Source: a bacterium (GTDB taxonomy: Bacteria > Zixibacteria > MSB-5A5 > GN15 > FEB-12). From it: a stretch of DNA of 6,374 nucleotides. The position numbers were made by a program, and so were the translations under genes. The DNA lies in assembly GCA_030629485.1 (NCBI GenBank), contig DAOVOW010000119.1:1-6374 (forward strand). The letters are read 5' to 3'. How positions within the stretch are numbered: position 1 is the stretch's first letter; each line of letters starts with the position of its first letter. The notes beneath the pieces are model-generated. The model did not search any database. It saw only the letters and a list, made by a program, of their open reading frames with translations, and was not told where the DNA came from. Shown here one piece after another: positions 1 through 6,079 of the stretch.

Positions 1-455
1 CCGGTATCCACGGTGATAATCAGCGTGACTCCACGCGACTTGGCCTCATCGATCCCATCCCTGGACAATCCGTAGCCCTCGACCAGACGGTTGGGCAGGT
101 AATAATCAACGTTTCCGCCGAGCTTACCAAGCACCATATACAAGAGAGTGGTGGCCGTGATACCATCCACGTCGTAGTCACCGTAGATGATCATCTTCTC
201 ATTGTTGCAGAAGGCCTGGGTCACGCGCTGGATGCCATCCTCCATGCCGGTCATATCAAAGGGATTTCTCAGATCACTCAACTGCGGATGGAGAAACCGG
301 TTGATCGTTTCGGAATTGTCAAGGCCACGATTGATCAGAATCTTGACGACCTGATCCGGCAGATGGCACTCAGCAACCAGGGCGGCAATGTGCTCCTTAT
401 CCGGTTCCGGAGCCAGCACCCACTTCAATGGTGTGGTCCGTTTTATAAAGCTCAT
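1..455 (-). CDS. recJ: Single-stranded-DNA-specific 5'-3' exonuclease RecJ, N-terminal part (cut by window edge)
   Basis: The first 151 residues are present and the gene continues beyond position 1. RecJ degrades single-stranded DNA 5' to 3' in recombination, mismatch and base-excision repair, using DHH-family metal-binding aspartates. The sequence shows the family motif GDYDVDGIT at residues 92-100, followed by ATTLLYMVL. A second conserved stretch, TLIITVDTG, lies at the cut edge; its Asp150 belongs to the next metal-binding motif. The N-terminus (KWVLAPEPD, then FLHPQLSDLRNPFDMTGM) is typical of RecJ. The usual length is roughly 550-580 residues, so about a quarter is visible. The ATG at 455-453 is chosen because GGAGG lies 5 nt upstream and the reading frame is intact from there. 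That Shine-Dalgarno sits inside a hairpin (459-480). The gene starts only about 27 nt after the 3' end of rnpB, so its leader would be RNase P RNA if the two are cotranscribed. No promoter of its own is visible. Confidence 0.93.
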   Translation of the reverse strand, partial: MSFIKRTTPLKWVLAPEPDKEHIAALVAECHLPDQVVKILINRGLDNSETINRFLHPQLSDLRNPFDMTGMEDGIQRVTQAFCNNEKMIIYGDYDVDGITATTLLYMVLGKLGGNVDYYLPNRLVEGYGLSRDGIDEAKSRGVTLIITVDT

Positions 456-458
456 CAG

Positions 459-480
459 AGCCTCCAGAATTTTGGAGGCT
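459..480 (-). promoter_or_regulatory. Perfect 8-bp hairpin enclosing the recJ ribosome binding site
   Basis: On the minus strand AGCCTCCA (480-473) and TGGAGGCT (466-459) form a perfect 8-bp, GC-rich stem with a 6-nt loop. The 3' arm contains GGAGG, the Shine-Dalgarno of recJ, and the start codon follows at 455. No U-tract follows the stem, so it is not a standard rho-independent terminator. It could mark the end of the rnpB transcript, hold recJ translation down, or both. The fold follows directly from the bases; the regulatory role is inferred. Confidence 0.6.
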
Positions 481-481
481 T

Positions 482-852
482 GGAAAGCAGGAGGTAAGCC
501 GAGTTCTGTAATCCCGCAGAACGCAGGACCAACAGTCATTTATCTTGATGAACCGGTTGCCCGGCCATTCTATGCGGCCCACCCGGGAATGATAGCGGGG
601 CGAATCAACCCCTCTTCCCCTATTTGGCCTTGCTCCAGGCGGGGTTTACCCACCATCGACATTACTGCCGACGGCCGTGGTCTCTTACACCACGTTTTCA
701 CCCTTACCCGCACGCGGCGGGCGGTATAGTTTCTGCGGCACTTTCCGTCGGATCACTCCGCCCCGGTGTTACCGGGCGCCCTGATTCTCTGGAGCTCGGA
801 CTTTCCTCACTTCAAATTTTCATCTAAAGCGCGACTGTTTCTCCTGCTTTAT
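482..852 (-). ncRNA. rnpB: RNase P RNA, bacterial type A
   Basis: This is the catalytic RNA of RNase P, which removes 5' leaders from pre-tRNAs. The 5' universal core GAGGAAAGTCCGAGC lies at 808-794 and the matching 3' core ACAGAACTCGGCTTA at 509-495. P1 is a perfect 10-bp helix (AAAGCAGGAG at 850-841 with 493-484), which sets the ends within a few bases. P2 pairs ACAGTC (838-833) with GACTGT (537-532). The conserved block GGTAAACCCC...GGAGCAAGGCCAAATAGGGG covers 650-617. The CCA-binding loop L15 motif CCCGGGTGGGC is at 587-577. P18 has a GCAA tetraloop (about 566-551), and an extra P19-like hairpin (CCTGC/GCGGG, 527-513) lies between the P2 and P4 3' strands. At about 370 nt it fits type A. 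It sits between guaB (58 nt upstream) and recJ on the same strand and appears complete. Open reading frames across this stretch are incidental. Confidence 0.96.
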
Positions 853-862
853 CAAGCCAATG

Positions 863-892
863 TCTACAAACCAAAAAACACTAACATTCCAA
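863..892 (-). promoter_or_regulatory. Candidate sigma70-type promoter for rnpB
   Basis: TTGGAA (892-887) and TGTAGA (868-863) are separated by 18 nt in the guaB-rnpB gap. Transcription would start about 7 nt further on, near 856, just ahead of the P1 helix at 850. Position fits well, but both hexamers are imperfect. An RNA as abundant as RNase P RNA would be expected to have its own promoter; the alternative is processing from guaB read-through. Confidence 0.4.
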
Positions 893-900
893 TAATAGCC

Positions 901-964
901 GTCCCCACTCAAAACATACGCCGATAGTTGGGCGCTTCCTTGGTTATCGGCACCGAGTGGGGAT
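901..964 (-). other. Composite inverted repeat over the guaB stop codon
   Basis: On the minus strand TCCCCACTC (963-955) pairs perfectly with GAGTGGGGA (910-902), with an extra possible wobble at 964/901. Inside it GCCGATA (951-945) pairs with TATCGGC (926-920). The nested structure includes the stop codon (911-909). A competing shorter hairpin, CCGAGT/ACTCGG (973-968 with 958-953), shares bases with the outer arm. No U-run follows directly, so it is not a textbook terminator. It could be a 3' stability element for guaB mRNA or a processing boundary before rnpB. The pairing is seen; the function is inferred. Confidence 0.45.
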
Positions 965-2375
965 GCGACTCGGTAACTCCGGCTGATGTTATCCGCACCA
1001 ACTGAGCCTTGGCGACCAGTTGAGCCAGGTCGGCTGCGCCGCATATACCCATGCCGGCTCTCAGTCCGCCCACCAGTTGATGGACTGACTCGCCGAGGGA
1101 ACCTTTGTACGGCACCCGTCCCTCGATTCCCTCCGGCACCAGTTTGCCGGCGTCCTCTTCGGATTCCTGAAAATAGCGATCCTTGCTACCTTTCTTCATA
1201 GAGCTCAGAGACCCCATACCCCGATAAACTTTGAACGAACGTCCCTCAAACAGCACTGTTTCGCCGGGCGATTCTTCAGTGCCGGCAAGCAACGACCCGA
1301 TCATAACCGCCTGCGCACCGCAGGCCAGAGCCTTGGTGACGTCACCCGAGAAGCGCACTCCGCCATCGGCCACGACCGGAGTGCCGGACTTGGCCGCTGC
1401 CGAGACAGCGTTCATGATTGCCGTCACCTGAGGCACACCGGCGCCGGTCACGATTCGCGTGGTACAGATAGAGCCCGGACCGATACCAACCTTGACACTG
1501 TCGGCGCCGGCATCAATAAGCGCCTGAGCTCCGTCAGCCGTGGCTACATTGCCGGCCAGAACCGGCACCGCAGGATATTTTTTCTTTAGCGCCGTCACTG
1601 CTTTGAGAACACCCTCGCTGTGTCCATGTGAAGAATCAACTACCAGCAAATCAACACCGGCATCAACCAGACCCGGCACCCGCTTTTGAATATCAACCCC
1701 CACTCCAACCGCCGCGCCGACGCGCAACCGTCCCTGCTGGTCCTTGCAGGCCAAGGGGTATTGAATCTTCTTGACAATGTCCTTAACAGTGATCATCCCC
1801 TTCAGGTTCTGCTGCTCATCGACAATTAACAGCTTTTCGATACGGTGCTGGTGAAGCAGATCCTTGGCCGTGTCCAGATCAGTACCCTGTGGCACCGTCA
1901 CCAGGTTTTCGCTGGTCATGACTTCGGAGATAGATACACTGTGATCGCGGTGAAAACGCAGGTCACGATTAGTCAGAATACCGACCAATCGCCCGTTTTC
2001 AGTAATCGGGATTCCAGAAATAGAGAAGTGACGCATCACCTCGAGAGCGTCACCGATAGTCTTGTCAGGCGGCAGGGTTATCGGGTCAACGATCATACCG
2101 GATTCGGACTTCTTAACCTTATCGACTTCTCCGGCCTGCGCCTCGGGCGACAGGTTTTTGTGGATAATACCGATTCCACCCTCACGGGCCAGCGCAATAG
2201 CCAGCCTCGACTCAGTTACCGTGTCCATTGCCGCCGACATCAGCGGGATGTTCATTTCGATCCCCGGTGCAATGGTGGTCGCGACGTTCACTTCACTGGG
2301 CAGTACATTTGAATGCGCCGGCAGAAGAAGGACATCGTCGAAAGTAAGAGCTGTTTGTTCCAGTATCTCCGTCAT
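909..2375 (-). CDS. guaB: Inosine-5'-monophosphate dehydrogenase
   Basis: Catalyses NAD+-dependent oxidation of IMP to XMP, the committed step of GTP synthesis, in the cytoplasm. At 488 residues it is full length for bacterial IMPDH. The N-terminal barrel begins with [11 protein letters not shown] (residues 10-20). The tandem CBS (Bateman) insertion, which binds ATP/GTP regulators in this family, covers about 95-205 ([20 protein letters not shown] and [20 protein letters not shown]). NAD-site Asp247 lies in DSSHGHS. The catalytic loop GPGSICTTR places the nucleophile at Cys304. The IMP phosphate and base contacts are DGG (337-339) and YRGMGS (384-389). The catalytic-flap Arg-Tyr is R400-Y401, followed by [11 protein letters not shown]. 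The ATG at 2375 has GGAGA 7 nt upstream. The zinc-ribbon gene ends 43 nt upstream and the two probably share a transcript; rnpB follows 58 nt after the structured 3' end. All key residues are intact. Confidence 0.98.
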   Translation of the reverse strand: MTEILEQTALTFDDVLLLPAHSNVLPSEVNVATTIAPGIEMNIPLMSAAMDTVTESRLAIALAREGGIGIIHKNLSPEAQAGEVDKVKKSESGMIVDPITLPPDKTIGDALEVMRHFSISGIPITENGRLVGILTNRDLRFHRDHSVSISEVMTSENLVTVPQGTDLDTAKDLLHQHRIEKLLIVDEQQNLKGMITVKDIVKKIQYPLACKDQQGRLRVGAAVGVGVDIQKRVPGLVDAGVDLLVVDSSHGHSEGVLKAVTALKKKYPAVPVLAGNVATADGAQALIDAGADSVKVGIGPGSICTTRIVTGAGVPQVTAIMNAVSAAAKSGTPVVADGGVRFSGDVTKALACGAQAVMIGSLLAGTEESPGETVLFEGRSFKVYRGMGSLSSMKKGSKDRYFQESEEDAGKLVPEGIEGRVPYKGSLGESVHQLVGGLRAGMGICGAADLAQLVAKAQLVRITSAGVTESHPHSVPITKEAPNYRRMF

Positions 2376-2418
2376 ATAGGTATCTCCAAAGCTAAGACGA
2401 CCATCCGGGCCGAATTAC

Positions 2419-3135
2419 TCAGTTGGATTCCTCTTCAAGCCAGAAGAGAAGCCGGCCACAGTTTTCACAGGTGTGAATCCGGTCACCCTTCTTGATTTCC
2501 TGGACTTTACGTGGCGTCAGAGCCTTGTAGCAGGCTCCGCAGGCCCGCTTTTTGACCATCACCACTGCCGTGCCGCCCTTGCCCCTGTGAACGCGCTCGT
2601 AAATGGAGCGGATGGGCCGGGGAATCTGCGTGATGATATGATCACGCTCGGTTTCTTTGGCCGCCACCTTGTCTCCGATGGAGTCGATTTTCTCCTGCAA
2701 GATCGCCAATTGCCTGGAATTGGTCTCCTCTGCCGAGGTTGACTTCTCACCGTATTCCGCAATCTCTCGTTCCAGTTCGGTGACACGTTCATCGGTCTGG
2801 AGCAGTTCGGTCTCCTGGTTGGAGATGGTCTCTTTGACGGCATCGATTTGCGCCACCAGGGCATCATACTCCTTGTTGGTCTTGATGGACATCATCTGTT
2901 GCTGATACTTCTGAAGTTCAGCCTCTTTGGCGGCGATCTCCAACTCAAGGGTCTTGATGGTAACCTTCTTTTCGTTAAACTCGGCAGTGGTGGATTCCAG
3001 CTTGCTTGTGGCTTCTTCGATCTCGGTGCGCAGATTGTCCATCATGTCGGGAAGGTATTCCTTGGAACGTTCCAACTCGCCAAGATCATAGTCGACAATC
3101 TGAAGCTTCAACAAAAGTTCGAGATCGCTGGGCAT
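2419..3135 (-). CDS. Coiled-coil protein with C-terminal C4 zinc ribbon (DUF164 / zf-RING_7 family)
   Basis: A 238-residue protein made of a long helical hairpin and a C-terminal zinc ribbon. Residues about 5-165 are rich in Glu, Lys, Gln and Leu heptads, indicating coiled coil. They contain the family signature KTNKEYDAL (about 85-93). The ribbon has CGAC (Cys199, Cys202) and CENCG (Cys223, Cys226), a four-cysteine site. Helicobacter HP0958 belongs to this family and is linked to flagellar gene control, but most members have no settled function; a nucleic-acid or RNA-metabolism role is only suspected. The start at 3135 (MPSDLELL) is preferred because AAGGAGG lies 4 nt upstream. A longer in-frame ATG at 3192 would add 19 unconserved-looking residues and has its SD abutting the codon. 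An in-frame ATG at 3168 is also possible. It lies upstream of guaB (43-nt gap) and downstream of two tRNA genes. Genes of this family are often found near rnpB, which here lies just beyond guaB. Confidence 0.9.
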   Translation of the reverse strand: MPSDLELLLKLQIVDYDLGELERSKEYLPDMMDNLRTEIEEATSKLESTTAEFNEKKVTIKTLELEIAAKEAELQKYQQQMMSIKTNKEYDALVAQIDAVKETISNQETELLQTDERVTELEREIAEYGEKSTSAEETNSRQLAILQEKIDSIGDKVAAKETERDHIITQIPRPIRSIYERVHRGKGGTAVVMVKKRACGACYKALTPRKVQEIKKGDRIHTCENCGRLLFWLEEESN

Positions 3136-3191
3136 CACACCTCCTTGCGCCTGAAGCGGCTTATTCATCGGCACCTCAAACGAGAAACGCA

Positions 3192-3213
3192 TCCTCCTGA
3201 ACCCTCAGGAGAA
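3192..3213 (-). promoter_or_regulatory. Leader hairpin upstream of the zinc-ribbon gene
   Basis: On the minus strand TTCTCCTGA (3213-3205) pairs with TCAGGAGGA (3200-3192) around a GGGT loop, giving 9 pairs including one G-U. No U-tract follows. It ends 56 nt before the preferred start codon and covers the AGGAGG in front of the alternative start at 3192, which argues further against that start. The rest of the 3136-3323 leader shows a GC-rich stretch with a weaker CCTGCC/GGCGGG hairpin (near 3260), no convincing promoter and no terminator. Confidence 0.4.
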
Positions 3214-3323
3214 TGCGCTCTCAAGTCTTTTGGTCGAGCCGAGCCTCCACCCGCCATTTGGCAGGGTCCGGCAGGGCCGGCCGCGTGTGTTTTCTCTCTT
3301 TCCAACCTCTTCATCATGCAAAA

Positions 3324-3397
3324 TGGGCAATACTGGATTCGAACCAGTGACCTCTCGGATGTGAACCGAACGCTCTAACCAACTGAGCTAATTGCCC
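3324..3397 (-). tRNA. tRNA-Val (anticodon CAC)
   Basis: A 74-nt cloverleaf with acceptor GGGCAAT/ATTGCCC, D stem GCTC/GAGC, and anticodon stem TTCGG/CCGAG (one G-U). The 7-base loop TTCACAT gives anticodon CAC, which reads GTG. The T arm is ACTGG-TTCGAAT-CCAGT and the discriminator is A73, as valine tRNAs require. The 3' CCA is not encoded: TTTTGC follows the discriminator. It is second in a two-tRNA unit, 22 nt after the CAT tRNA, and must be matured by RNase P, whose RNA is encoded nearby. Confidence 0.95.
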
Positions 3398-3419
3398 GAA
3401 CACCTATCCTTCCTCATCA

Positions 3420-3493
3420 TGGGCCCTGCAGGACTTGAACCTGCGACCCGCTGATTATGAGTCAGCTGCTCTAACCAACTGAGCTAAGGGCCC
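3420..3493 (-). tRNA. tRNA with anticodon CAT: probably tRNA-Ile2 (lysidine), possibly elongator tRNA-Met
   Basis: A 74-nt cloverleaf: acceptor GGGCCCT/AGGGCCC, D stem GCTC/GAGC, anticodon stem GCTGA/TCAGC with loop CTCATAA, T arm GCAGG-TTCAAGT-CCTGC, discriminator A. It is not the initiator, because position 1 pairs with 72 and the anticodon stem lacks the three G-C pairs. The acceptor and T arm resemble E. coli tRNA-Ile2 (GGCCCCT start, TTCAAGTCC) more than tRNA-Met. The C4-G69 and C5-G68 pairs, reported as positive determinants for the lysidine synthase TilS, are present. If so, C34 becomes lysidine and the tRNA reads ATA. No CCA is encoded. It is first in the tRNA pair, 14 nt after the promoter's likely start point. 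Confidence 0.93.
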
Positions 3494-3507
3494 AATTTTG
3501 GCCCAGT

Positions 3508-3541
3508 TTTATAGTTTAACCCAAACTCTCGTCAAGGTCAA
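3508..3541 (-). promoter_or_regulatory. Sigma70-type promoter for the tRNA pair
   Basis: TTGACG (3535-3530) and TATAAA (3513-3508) are 16 nt apart, close to consensus. An overlapping alternative is TTGACC (3541-3536) with TAAACT (3518-3513), spaced 17 nt. Either would start transcription shortly before the first tRNA at 3493. It lies downstream of the rpsA terminator, so the tRNA unit is independent of rpsA. Confidence 0.65.
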
Positions 3542-3645
3542 GCTATTTAATCACAACACTCCCCCTTTCCAATAGTTCCCCGGCCTGCCTATCGACCGGC
3601 CGAGTGGTAAGGCCCGCTTGTAGTTAATAATCGGCAACCGACGGT

Positions 3646-3683
3646 AAAACAAGAACCCGGTGGCTGTCTATACGGCCACCGGG
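3646..3683 (-). terminator. Rho-independent terminator of rpsA
   Basis: On the minus strand CCCGGTGGC (3683-3675) and GCCACCGGG (3664-3656) form a perfect 9-bp stem, extendable by G-U and A-U pairs, with a 10-nt loop. The U-rich run TTCTTGTTTT follows (3655-3646). It lies 35 nt after the rpsA stop codon. A small AGTGA/TCACT hairpin (3700-3687) sits between the two. Confidence 0.9.
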
Positions 3684-3718
3684 CTGAGTGACAAATCACT
3701 TCTATCGAAAGACCGACA

Positions 3719-5896
3719 CTATTCGGTTTTCGGGGGCTCCTCTTCAGATTCACCGGAAGCCTCAGCCTCGCCCTTGGCCTCTTCCTCAACGGGGGCTTCA
3801 GCCGCCAGCTCAGCGGTGGCTTCCTCGGCTGCTGCCGGTTCGGCCGGCGTTTCCTCAGCGGCAGTCTCAGTCGCCACATCAGCGGGAGGAGTGTCGGTCG
3901 ACGGTTCCGTCGCAGGCGGCGGTTCAGGCGCTTCCGCTTCGGTGATCTGCGCCTTCAATTCCTCCGGCATGGCGTCACCCATCGTGGACGTTTTGGGTTC
4001 GTGCCTGGTCAGGAACTCCTCGTACTCGGCCCGCTCGCGCTTCTTGTAGTAGGCCACGACCGACAGCACCACCTTGCGCTGGTTTTTGTCCACTTCGATC
4101 ACCTGCAAGGGGATCGACTCGCCCTCGGTGAAAGCCGCGCTGGGATCATCGAGGTCTTTACGACCAAGCTGGGCCACCGGAACGAAGCCCTCCAGGTCAC
4201 CTTCGAGATCAACCACGACGCCGCGATCGAGCACCTTGGTGACCGTGCCGAGACAATCGGTGCCCACCGCGTACTTGCGGACGATCTCCGGCCAGGGATC
4301 TTCATTCAGTTGTTTGTATCCCAGCGATATGCGGCGGTTGTCATGATCTATCTTGAGAATCTTGATTTCCACGCTGTCGTTCTTCTTCATCACCTCGGAA
4401 GGATGCTGAATGCGGCGAGTCCAGGACATATCGGAGATGTGCACCAGACCATCGATCCCTTCCTCCAATTCGACAAAAGCACCGAAAGCAGTCAGGTTTC
4501 GCACCTTACCGGAGACGACCTGATTGACCGGGAACTTCTCTTCAATAGTTCCCCAGGGATCAGGTTCCATCTGTTTGATGCCAAGCGAGAGCTTCTCGTT
4601 CTCCTTGTCCACCGATAGAATAATAGCTTCAACCTGGTCGTTGACGTTCAGGATCTTGGAGGGATGCTTGATATGCTGAGTCCAGGACATCTCGGAAATG
4701 TGGATTAGTCCCTCGACCCCCTTCTCCAGTTCGACAAAGGCGCCGAAGTCGGTTATCGAGACTACTCGCCCGGTGATCTTCTTTCCGAGTGGATATTTCT
4801 GCTCGATATTCTCCCACGGATATGGGGTCATCTGCTTGAGACCGAGCGAAATGCGCGAGGTCTTGTCGTCGAAGTCGAGAATCTTGACATCAATCTTTTC
4901 GCCCAGATTGACCATCTCCGAAGGATGACGGATACGGCCCCACGACATATCGGTAATGTGCAACAATCCGTCGACACCGCCAAGATCGATGAACACCCCG
5001 AAGTCGGTAACATTCTTGACGATCCCCTGCCGAATCTGACCCACCGCGATTTCGCTCAAAAGCTGCGAGCGCATCGATTCACGCTGTTCTTCGAGGACGA
5101 CCCGGCGGGAGACAACGATATTGCGTCGGCTCTTGTTGATCTTGATAATCTTGATGCTCATCATTTCGCCGATGAGAGCATCGAAGTCCGGTACCTGCCG
5201 GAGTGCTACCTGCGAACCAGGCAGGAAGGCGTCCACTCCCATGATGTCCACGACCAGACCGCCTTTGATGCGGCGCACTACTCGACCCTCGATCTCATCA
5301 CCAGAATCATGGACACCGCGGATCTTATCCCAGACCCGCATGAAGTCGGCCTTCTGCTTGGAGAGGATGAGTTGCCCGTTGGAATCCTCAATCTGCTCCA
5401 GGTAGACTTCGATCTCGTCGCCGACCCTGATGTTCAGCGGTGCCGGGAACTCGTGGATCGGGATGATCCCCTCACTCTTGAAGCCGACATCGACAATAAC
5501 GTCATCGCGCGTGACACCCATAACGGTGCCGCCGACCACTTCACCCTCGCGAATGGAACGGATGGTTGAGTCGTACATGTCGACCATTGCCTGGTAATCC
5601 GGCAGATCGTAGACGATTCCCGATATATCGGTGATCTTGACCGCGGATACTTCCGGGATCGGCTCCACTGCCGGCATCGACGACCGGACCTTGGCCTTCT
5701 CCACCATGCGCTGGTGGCGAGAGGTCATTACCCGCTGGGGCTTTTCCTTCACCTTGACCGCGACCGGCGTCGCCGTGGCGGTATGATCCCTGGTGATTTT
5801 GGTTTTGATCCTTTTGGTTTTGCGGGAAGCGCTGTATTTGCGCTTGGAGACCCTGGCGGGCGGTTTTGTGGTTACGGAATTCTTGGCTTCTGCCAT
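3719..5896 (-). CDS. rpsA: Small ribosomal subunit protein S1, with extended N- and C-terminal tails
   Basis: S1 binds the 30S subunit and single-stranded mRNA, helping structured messages enter the ribosome. Six S1 (OB-fold) domains are visible at about residues 117-181, 199-265, 284-355, 370-442, 456-530 and 543-615. Domains 3-5 are the most alike, each with FG(V/A)F(I/V)(D/E)L, G(L/I)(L/V)HI and MSW...HPS; by family knowledge these bind RNA. Domains 1 and 2 normally dock to the ribosome. At 725 residues it exceeds E. coli S1 (557). The excess is a Lys/Arg/Thr-rich N-terminal extension (about 1-75) and an Ala/Glu/Pro-rich acidic tail (about 640-725). The ATG at 5896 is preceded directly by an in-frame TAA, so the frame cannot begin earlier; the next ATG (codon 57) lacks an SD. 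AAGGAGG lies 13 nt upstream, an unusually long spacing. The gene has a structured leader, a plsC-like gene upstream and its own terminator. Confidence 0.97.
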   Translation of the reverse strand: MAEAKNSVTTKPPARVSKRKYSASRKTKRIKTKITRDHTATATPVAVKVKEKPQRVMTSRHQRMVEKAKVRSSMPAVEPIPEVSAVKITDISGIVYDLPDYQAMVDMYDSTIRSIREGEVVGGTVMGVTRDDVIVDVGFKSEGIIPIHEFPAPLNIRVGDEIEVYLEQIEDSNGQLILSKQKADFMRVWDKIRGVHDSGDEIEGRVVRRIKGGLVVDIMGVDAFLPGSQVALRQVPDFDALIGEMMSIKIIKINKSRRNIVVSRRVVLEEQRESMRSQLLSEIAVGQIRQGIVKNVTDFGVFIDLGGVDGLLHITDMSWGRIRHPSEMVNLGEKIDVKILDFDDKTSRISLGLKQMTPYPWENIEQKYPLGKKITGRVVSITDFGAFVELEKGVEGLIHISEMSWTQHIKHPSKILNVNDQVEAIILSVDKENEKLSLGIKQMEPDPWGTIEEKFPVNQVVSGKVRNLTAFGAFVELEEGIDGLVHISDMSWTRRIQHPSEVMKKNDSVEIKILKIDHDNRRISLGYKQLNEDPWPEIVRKYAVGTDCLGTVTKVLDRGVVVDLEGDLEGFVPVAQLGRKDLDDPSAAFTEGESIPLQVIEVDKNQRKVVLSVVAYYKKRERAEYEEFLTRHEPKTSTMGDAMPEELKAQITEAEAPEPPPATEPSTDTPPADVATETAAEETPAEPAAAEEATAELAAEAPVEEEAKGEAEASGESEEEPPKTE

Positions 5897-5909
5897 TTAC
5901 TTTAGAGAA

Positions 5910-5916
5910 CCTCCTT
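5910..5916 (-). promoter_or_regulatory. Shine-Dalgarno of rpsA with a 13-nt spacer
   Basis: AAGGAGG is a near-perfect anti-16S match but stands 13 nt before the ATG at 5896; 5-9 nt is usual. A TAA immediately before the ATG rules out an earlier in-frame start. The long gap may lower initiation or need local folding to close it, in line with S1 being translationally autoregulated in E. coli. Confidence 0.6.
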
Positions 5917-5927
5917 ACATGAACCCC

Positions 5928-5988
5928 GACGGTTTTGGATTTTTCCCGATATGGGAAAACCGTCAGGACGCCGCGTTCTCTTCGCGGC
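5928..5988 (-). promoter_or_regulatory. Structured rpsA mRNA leader with alternative hairpins
   Basis: On the minus strand the first hairpin is GCCGCG/CGCGGC (5988-5983 with 5975-5970), 7-nt loop. Next, GACGGTTTT (5964-5956) pairs perfectly with AAAACCGTC (5936-5928). Within the same stretch TTTTCCC (5959-5953) can instead pair with GGGAAAA (5947-5941). Both pairings need the TTTT at 5959-5956, so the full forms compete, although the CCC/GGG part can nest inside the long stem. The structure ends 11 nt before the Shine-Dalgarno. No U-tract follows, so it is not a terminator. An autoregulatory role is inferred by analogy with the hairpin-rich rpsA leader of enterobacteria. Confidence 0.5.
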
Positions 5989-5996
5989 AGCCACTT

Positions 5997-6024
5997 AACA
6001 TAGTCTGACCTGAGGAAAAATCAA
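5997..6024 (-). promoter_or_regulatory. Candidate promoter for rpsA
   Basis: TTGATT (6024-6019) and TATGTT (6002-5997) are 16 nt apart in the plsC-rpsA gap. Transcription would begin just before the first leader hairpin at 5988. Both boxes are imperfect. No terminator follows the upstream acyltransferase gene, so read-through from it may also feed rpsA. Confidence 0.4.
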
Positions 6025-6079
6025 GTCATTTCTCTAATATTGCGGCTGGATTAATGATCGGGTGACAAGCGTTCCTGGT

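Noticed and set aside
388..827. Open reading frames of 60-113 codons on both strands across rnpB
   Set aside because: They lie over a well-conserved RNase P RNA or antisense to recJ, have no Shine-Dalgarno of note and encode nothing recognisable.
2848..3378. Plus-strand frame of 176 codons ending in a WIRTSDLS-like peptide
   Set aside because: It runs antisense through the zinc-ribbon gene and into the tRNA-Val gene; that ending is the familiar false translation of a tRNA.
3486..3505. GGGCC in the tRNA leader complementary to the GGCCC of the acceptor strand
   Set aside because: Only five pairs and weaker than the 7-bp acceptor stem; likely incidental in a GC-rich leader.
3580..3603. CCGGCC repeats after the rpsA terminator suggesting a second terminator
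   Set aside because: The two CCGGCC copies are direct repeats; only a 5-bp CGGCC/GGCCG stem with a 12-nt loop forms, and no U-tract follows.
3569..4556. Short repeat CAATAGTTCCCC near 3571 and 4543
   Set aside because: One copy is coding sequence inside rpsA, the other intergenic; a single 12-mer match with no flanking similarity is best taken as chance.
4400..4720. Similar DNA stretches about 270 nt apart (around TCCAGGACAT)
   Set aside because: These are the equivalent MSWT...HPS segments of S1 domains 4 and 5, ordinary domain duplication and not a mobile or regulatory repeat.
4925..5569. Plus-strand open frame of 214 codons opposite rpsA (and similar ones at 4001-4618 and 1845-2312)
   Set aside because: They are antisense shadows of rpsA and guaB, where codon bias keeps the opposite frame open; no family resemblance.
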